DNA of 10,023 nt from an uncultured Clostridia bacterium (GTDB lineage Bacteria > Bacillota > Clostridia > Christensenellales > Borkfalkiaceae), in assembly GCA_947629225.1 (NCBI GenBank), contig CANRCY010000044.1, positions 1 to 10,023 on the forward strand. Reading direction: 5' to 3'. Below the pieces are notes generated by a model that was given only the letters and a program-made list of their open reading frames with translations, was not told the DNA's origin and ran no database searches. This document shows, in pieces, positions 7,060 through 10,023 of the stretch (position 1 is the first letter of the stretch; the number at the start of each line of letters is the position of its first letter). Both the position numbers and the translations under genes were made by a program.

Positions 7060-7073
7060 GCATAGTACTATGC
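7060..7073. repeat. Perfect 14-bp palindrome upstream of the thrS ribosome site
   Basis: GCATAGTACTATGC reads the same on both strands. It lies between the end of the T-box terminator and the AAAGGAG ribosome site at 7037-7043. It could be a protein-binding site or a short mRNA hairpin (stem GCATA, loop GTAC). It is not part of the usual T-box structure. Confidence 0.6.
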
Positions 7074-7081
7074 TAATTGCC

Positions 7082-7134
7082 AAAAAAACAAAAACGCCTT
7101 AAATATCTGTACGAAAACAGACATTTAAGGACGC
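7082..7134 (-). terminator. T-box-controlled terminator (attenuator) of thrS
   Basis: CCTTAAATGTCTGT pairs with ACAGATATTTAAGG (7130-7117 with 7110-7097) in a 14-bp stem with one G-T pair and loop TTTCGT. The stem is extended by two more pairs across a single bulged base, and is followed by TTTTTGTTTTTTT. It is a strong intrinsic terminator whose 5' arm is shared with the antiterminator. Confidence 0.92.
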
Positions 7135-7308
7135 AAAAACGATTTGCGCGGTTCCACCTTAATTGCCGAGGGAACTCCCCCCTAAGCCGCTCATTTTTGA
7201 ATTGTTTTCCAAGGAAAGCGGTTTCGCATTCCCGTGCCGCCGAGGACCTTCCAGCCGTGGGTCCCCTCTCTGAAAACGGTTGCGGGCGCTACTTGTCTTT
7301 CATTGCCT

Positions 7309-7337
7309 ATTATAGCCGCTCCGCTCCCCTTTGTCAA
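7309..7337 (-). promoter_or_regulatory. Consensus sigma-A promoter of thrS
   Basis: The -35 TTGACA (7337-7332) and -10 TATAAT (7314-7309) both match consensus exactly, with a 17-base spacer. The predicted start is near 7302, at the beginning of the T-box leader. The stop codon TGA of the YtxC-like gene (7336-7334) lies inside the -35 box. A full-strength promoter in front of an attenuator is a common arrangement for T-box genes. Confidence 0.92.
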
Positions 7338-8026
7338 GAAAATACCGTGCGCTCGGCATAATATTTTTGCAAAAAAACTTCGGTCGAGGCTTCCACCTTG
7401 CCGAGGCAGTAAACAAACCCCGCGTCGGAGAGCATGATCTCCGTTTCGAGGTCCTCCGTGCCCGTGAGGCGGCTCCGTCTCAGCGGCATAAAATTTTCGC
7501 CGAACACGGCGTTCCCCTTTACATAAATTTTTTTCTTGCTCTCTCCTACGAGGAAGTCGCAAAAATGCTTCAAGTCGGACGAGGTAAACCCTTGCGGGAT
7601 GTAATCGACGATCCTCGCCCATTTTTCACGCAATGCGCCGAGGCGGAAACTGTAAAACCCGTCGATGCTGTACTGCCCCGCGTCCTCGAGCTTTTTGCAG
7701 ATGAAGGAGCAGTCCCCTTCGAGGTCGGCGGCGATGAGCGCGGCGGCGAGAAAACGCTTTTCTCTTGCGGGCAGGCAGACGTGCAGGCGTTCTCCGAGGA
7801 AGGCATATTTGTAGCCGACGTCGACGATCTCCGCGATCTTTCCGTTGAGGTATTCGCGGAGCTCCTTTTCGGCGCGTTCCACCGTGATCCCGAGTACTGC
7901 CCGTTCGTCGCCGAGGAAGAGCTCCTCTCTGCCCCCGATCCGCCGCAGGGGCGCGGACAGCGCATTATATAAATAGGTAATATAGGAACTCTTTTCGAAT
8001 TGTTCCGACACGGTGATTTCAGCCAC
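7334..8026 (-). CDS. ytxC: YtxC-like protein (putative sporulation protein family)
   Basis: A 230-residue protein without signal peptide or clear membrane helix. The stretch SIDGFYSFRLGALREKWARIVDYI at about 120-143 and the following DLKHFCDFLVGESKKKIYVK match my recollection of the YtxC family signature (IDGFxxFRLxxYxxxLxxIVxYA...). YtxC family genes sit directly upstream of thrS in Bacillus, the same position as here, which supports the call. The molecular function of YtxC is not known; in Bacillus it is listed as a putative sporulation protein. The start used is a GTG at 8026 with an AAGG only two bases upstream, so the start is uncertain. A CATACAAT sequence resembling the sigma-E -10 box is at 8040-8033. 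The stop overlaps the thrS promoter. The family call rests on one motif plus context. Confidence 0.7.
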   Translation of the reverse strand: MAEITVSEQFEKSSYITYLYNALSAPLRRIGGREELFLGDERAVLGITVERAEKELREYLNGKIAEIVDVGYKYAFLGERLHVCLPAREKRFLAAALIAADLEGDCSFICKKLEDAGQYSIDGFYSFRLGALREKWARIVDYIPQGFTSSDLKHFCDFLVGESKKKIYVKGNAVFGENFMPLRRSRLTGTEDLETEIMLSDAGFVYCLGKVEASTEVFLQKYYAERTVFS

Positions 8027-8032
8027 AACCTT

Positions 8033-8040
8033 ATTGTATG
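8033..8040 (-). promoter_or_regulatory. Possible sigma-E-like -10 box before the YtxC-like gene
   Basis: CATACAAT matches the -10 element of the sporulation factors sigma-E/sigma-K, and an ATA lies about 15 bases upstream in the A/T-rich stretch around 8056-8061. It is only six bases from the assigned GTG start, so either the message is leaderless or the start lies further downstream. Support is weak. Confidence 0.3.
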
Positions 8041-8285
8041 CGAAGCGCGAAGATTTATTTACCCTTCTTTTTTTCGCCCAAAACGCGCTATTTTGCGTAG
8101 AATTCCCCGCAAAAGCGCATACTTGGGATTGTCCACGGGGCGCGCCGTCCGCCCCCTATCGGGCTATCGATCAACCGGACAGAGGCGGCGTGTTTTCATA
8201 GGACGGAAGCGAAAGCGGGTTTCCCTTTCGCTTTCCTTATATTTTGGGGCGATTTTGCGAATTTTCCGCAACAAAGTGTATTCGC
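8041..8285. other. Non-coding gap between divergent ytxC-like gene and leuS, with inverted repeats
   Basis: I see no credible gene here. Three structures stand out. One is an imperfect inverted repeat at 8085-8118 (GCGCTATTTTGCG against CGCAAAAGCGC). The second is a GC-rich fold at about 8144-8190 (GTCCG/CGGAC enclosing CCC-TATC-GGG). The third is a long hairpin at 8205-8236. No known RNA family was recognised. The gap may hold regulatory DNA for either divergent gene or a small structured RNA. Confidence 0.45.
8205..8236. repeat. Inverted repeat upstream of the leuS promoter
   Basis: GGAAGCGAAAG (8205-8215) pairs with CTTTCGCTTTCC (8225-8236) with one bulged base and a 9-base loop. On the plus strand it is followed by TTATATTTT, so it resembles a terminator without an upstream gene. 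It ends 49 bases before the leuS -35 box. Confidence 0.55.
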
Positions 8286-8314
8286 TTGACATTTCCGCGC
8301 CTTCATAGTAAAAT
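8286..8314 (+). promoter_or_regulatory. Sigma-A promoter of leuS
   Basis: TTGACA (8286-8291) and TAAAAT (8309-8314) are separated by 17 bases. The predicted start near 8321 leaves a leader of only about 33 bases, too short for a T-box. Confidence 0.88.
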
Positions 8315-8353
8315 CGTGGTAAAGATCGAATTTTTTTCAGAGGTTTGTTTTTT

Positions 8354-10023
8354 ATGAATTTGAAGGAAGTTGAACGCAAGTGGCAGACGAAATGGGAAAA
8401 AGCCAAGTTCAACAATTACGACGAAAAGAGCGATTTGCCGAAGAAGTACATTTTGGAAATGTTCTCTTATCCCTCGGGTGCGAAGCTCCACATCGGGCAT
8501 TGGTATAACTACGGACCTGCCGATTCGTACGCCCGCTTTAAGCGTATGCAGGGCTACAACGTCTTCCAGCCGATGGGATTCGACGCATTCGGGCTCCCCG
8601 CCGAGAATTACGCCATCAAAACGGGCGTTCATCCGAAGGATTCGACGGAGAAGAACATCGCCACCATGGAAGGTCAGCTTCGCGCAATGGGCGCAATGTT
8701 CGATTGGTCCGCCGAGATCAAGACCTGCGAGCCCGATTATTACAAGTGGACGCAGTGGATGTTCCTCCAACTCTATAAAAAAGGGCTTGCCTACCGCAAG
8801 GAAGCGCCCGTCAACTGGTGCCCTTCCTGCGCCACGGTGCTCGCCAACGAGCAGGTGGTAAACGGCGCGTGCGAGCGGTGCGGGACCACCGTCGTCCGCA
8901 AGGATTTGACGCAGTGGTTTTTCAAGATCACCGAATATGCCGAAGAGCTTTTAACGGGGCTCGAAGGGCTGGATTGGCCCGAAAAGACCAAACTCATGCA
9001 AAAAAATTGGATCGGGAAGTCGACGGGCTGCGAAATCGAGTTCGACTGCGACACGGGAGATAAGATCCGCGTGTTCACCACCCGTTGCGACACGGTCTTC
9101 GGCGTCTCTTACGTCGTTCTTGCGCCCGAACATCCCCTTGCGCGCAAGCTCACGACGCCCGACAGGATTGCCGCCGTGGAAGAATACATCGCCGAGACCG
9201 CGAAGGTCAACGAGATCGACCGCCTCTCCACCGCGCGCGAAAAGACGGGGGTCTTCACGGGCGCATACTGCACCAACCCCGTAAACGGGAAGAAAGTCCC
9301 CATCTACCTCGCCGATTATGTGCTCAATTCTTACGGGACGGGCGCGGTCATGGCAGTCCCCGCGCACGACGAGCGCGATTATGCCTTCGCCGTCAAGTAC
9401 GGTCTGCCCATTGTGAAAGTGATCGAGAACACGCAGGGAGAGACCGTCCTTCCCTTCACGGAGGACGGCATTATGGTCGGTTCGCTCAACTTCGACGGAC
9501 TGTACGGCGAAGAGGCGCGCGACGAGGTCGCAAATCACATCGCGAAGATCGGCAAGGGCGGCAAAAAGGTCAATTACCGTCTGCGCGATTGGCTCGTCTC
9601 CCGCCAGCGCTATTGGGGCGCTCCCATTCCCATTGTCTATTGCCCCATCTGCGGAACGGTCCCCGTGCCCGAGAAAGAACTCCCCGTGGAGCTCCCCTAT
9701 GACGTGGAATTCCGCCCCGACGGGAAATCCCCCCTCGCAAAACACGAAAAGTTTATGCATACGGTCTGCCCGCAGTGCGGCGGAGAGGCGACGCGCGAAG
9801 CGGATACGCTCGATACGTTCGTCTGTTCGAGCTGGTACTTCTTGCGCTATGCCGACTCGGATAACAGCAAAGAGCCCTTCGATCGGGACAGGGTGAATTC
9901 CCTGCTCCCCGTCGATACTTACGTCGGCGGCGCGGAACATGCCTGCATGCACCTCCTCTACGCCCGTTTCTTCACCAAAGCGCTCCGTGATATGGGCTAT
10001 CTCGACTTCGACGAGCCCTTCCT
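8354..10023 (+). CDS. leuS: Leucine--tRNA ligase, N-terminal part (cut by window edge)
   Basis: Class I synthetase charging tRNA-Leu. The frame is open for 556 codons to the right edge; full-length bacterial LeuRS is usually 800-880 residues, so the KMSKS loop, anticodon-binding and C-terminal domains lie outside. Visible features are: EMFSYPSG and HIGH at 46-49, with GFDAFGLPAENYAIK soon after; a first zinc site CPSC/CERC (156-159, 173-176); and the CP1 editing domain with TTRCDT at 242-247, GTGAVMAVPAHDERD at 328-342. After these come DWLVSRQRYWGAPIP at 412-426, a second zinc site CPIC/CPQC (430-433, 472-475), SSWYFLRY and DTYVGGAEHACMHLLYARF. The editing Thr (T247) and final Asp (D342) are present; the Pro usual after TTR is Cys245. 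The ATG has an AGAGG site ten bases upstream and its own promoter. Confidence 0.97.
   Translation, partial: MNLKEVERKWQTKWEKAKFNNYDEKSDLPKKYILEMFSYPSGAKLHIGHWYNYGPADSYARFKRMQGYNVFQPMGFDAFGLPAENYAIKTGVHPKDSTEKNIATMEGQLRAMGAMFDWSAEIKTCEPDYYKWTQWMFLQLYKKGLAYRKEAPVNWCPSCATVLANEQVVNGACERCGTTVVRKDLTQWFFKITEYAEELLTGLEGLDWPEKTKLMQKNWIGKSTGCEIEFDCDTGDKIRVFTTRCDTVFGVSYVVLAPEHPLARKLTTPDRIAAVEEYIAETAKVNEIDRLSTAREKTGVFTGAYCTNPVNGKKVPIYLADYVLNSYGTGAVMAVPAHDERDYAFAVKYGLPIVKVIENTQGETVLPFTEDGIMVGSLNFDGLYGEEARDEVANHIAKIGKGGKKVNYRLRDWLVSRQRYWGAPIPIVYCPICGTVPVPEKELPVELPYDVEFRPDGKSPLAKHEKFMHTVCPQCGGEATREADTLDTFVCSSWYFLRYADSDNSKEPFDRDRVNSLLPVDTYVGGAEHACMHLLYARFFTKALRDMGYLDFDEPF

Larger units (their letters stand above)
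7029..7302 (-). promoter_or_regulatory. T-box riboswitch leader of thrS
   Basis: The RNA strand carries the hallmarks of a tRNA-sensing T-box. The 5' GACAAGTAG element is at about 7287-7295. The distal Stem I hairpin GGGGACC/GGTCCTC (7242-7266) is preceded by AGAGA and contains GGCTG in its loop. The T-box itself, AAGGTGGAACCGCG, is at 7147-7160. AAGG (7160-7157) can pair with CCTT (7130-7127) to form the antiterminator, while the same CCTT is the 5' base of the terminator stem, so the two are mutually exclusive. Uncharged tRNA-Thr should favour read-through into thrS. A likely specifier is ACG at 7235-7233, followed by a purine and GAA. The leader fills nearly all of the gap between thrS and the YtxC-like gene. 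Confidence 0.93.

Noticed and set aside
8000..8308. Short plus-strand open frame in the ytxC-leuS gap
   Set aside because: It runs through the leuS -35 box and the hairpins, has no ribosome site, and its Arg/Ser-rich translation resembles no protein I know.
8951..9952. 333-codon minus-strand open frame opposite leuS
   Set aside because: Antisense to LeuRS with intact zinc and editing motifs; composition is typical of a reverse-strand shadow.
1..10023. CRISPR arrays, insertion sequences, tRNA or rRNA genes
   Set aside because: No regularly spaced repeats, no transposase or terminal repeats and no tRNA-like cloverleaf were seen on either strand.

Overview
The window looks like chromosomal DNA from a moderately GC-rich Firmicute of the Clostridia type, possibly a gut lineage. 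The evidence is sigma-A promoters with exact TTGACA boxes and 17-bp spacers, AAGGAG/GGAGG ribosome sites, a T-box leader on thrS, a YtxC-like gene just upstream of thrS, and infC-rpmI-rplT followed by a SpoU-family methyltransferase. No mobile element, CRISPR array, tRNA or rRNA gene was seen. The lineage is inferred from gene order and signals, not from a database search.

All genes up to about 8.03 kb lie on the minus strand. Read in transcription order (right to left) they are: a YtxC-like gene (7334-8026); the thrS promoter and T-box leader (7029-7337); thrS (5073-7028) and its terminator; a one-polypeptide ABC ATPase/FtsX permease (2369-4948); a new promoter with a 150-nt structured leader; infC, rpmI and rplT (1019-2173); a terminator; a TrmH/SpoU RNA methyltransferase (235-978); and the N-terminal part of a YebC/PmpR protein, coupled to it by an ATGA overlap and cut by the left edge. 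On the plus strand, leuS starts at 8354 from its own promoter, diverges from the YtxC-like gene and runs off the right edge.

Most of the window serves translation: two aminoacyl-tRNA synthetases, an initiation factor, two large-subunit proteins, an RNA-modifying enzyme and a YebC-type factor. thrS appears to be controlled by uncharged tRNA-Thr, and infC-rpmI-rplT probably by L20 acting on the leader. leuS has only a short leader and no T-box. The ABC transporter is the outsider: it sits between thrS and infC, which are adjacent in many bacteria.

I found no clearly new biological system. The points most worth a second look are regulatory: the thrS leader with a possible ACG specifier and a perfect palindrome before the ribosome site, the infC leader, a terminator that may double as ribosome-site control for the methyltransferase, and the structured 327-nt gap between the YtxC-like gene and leuS.
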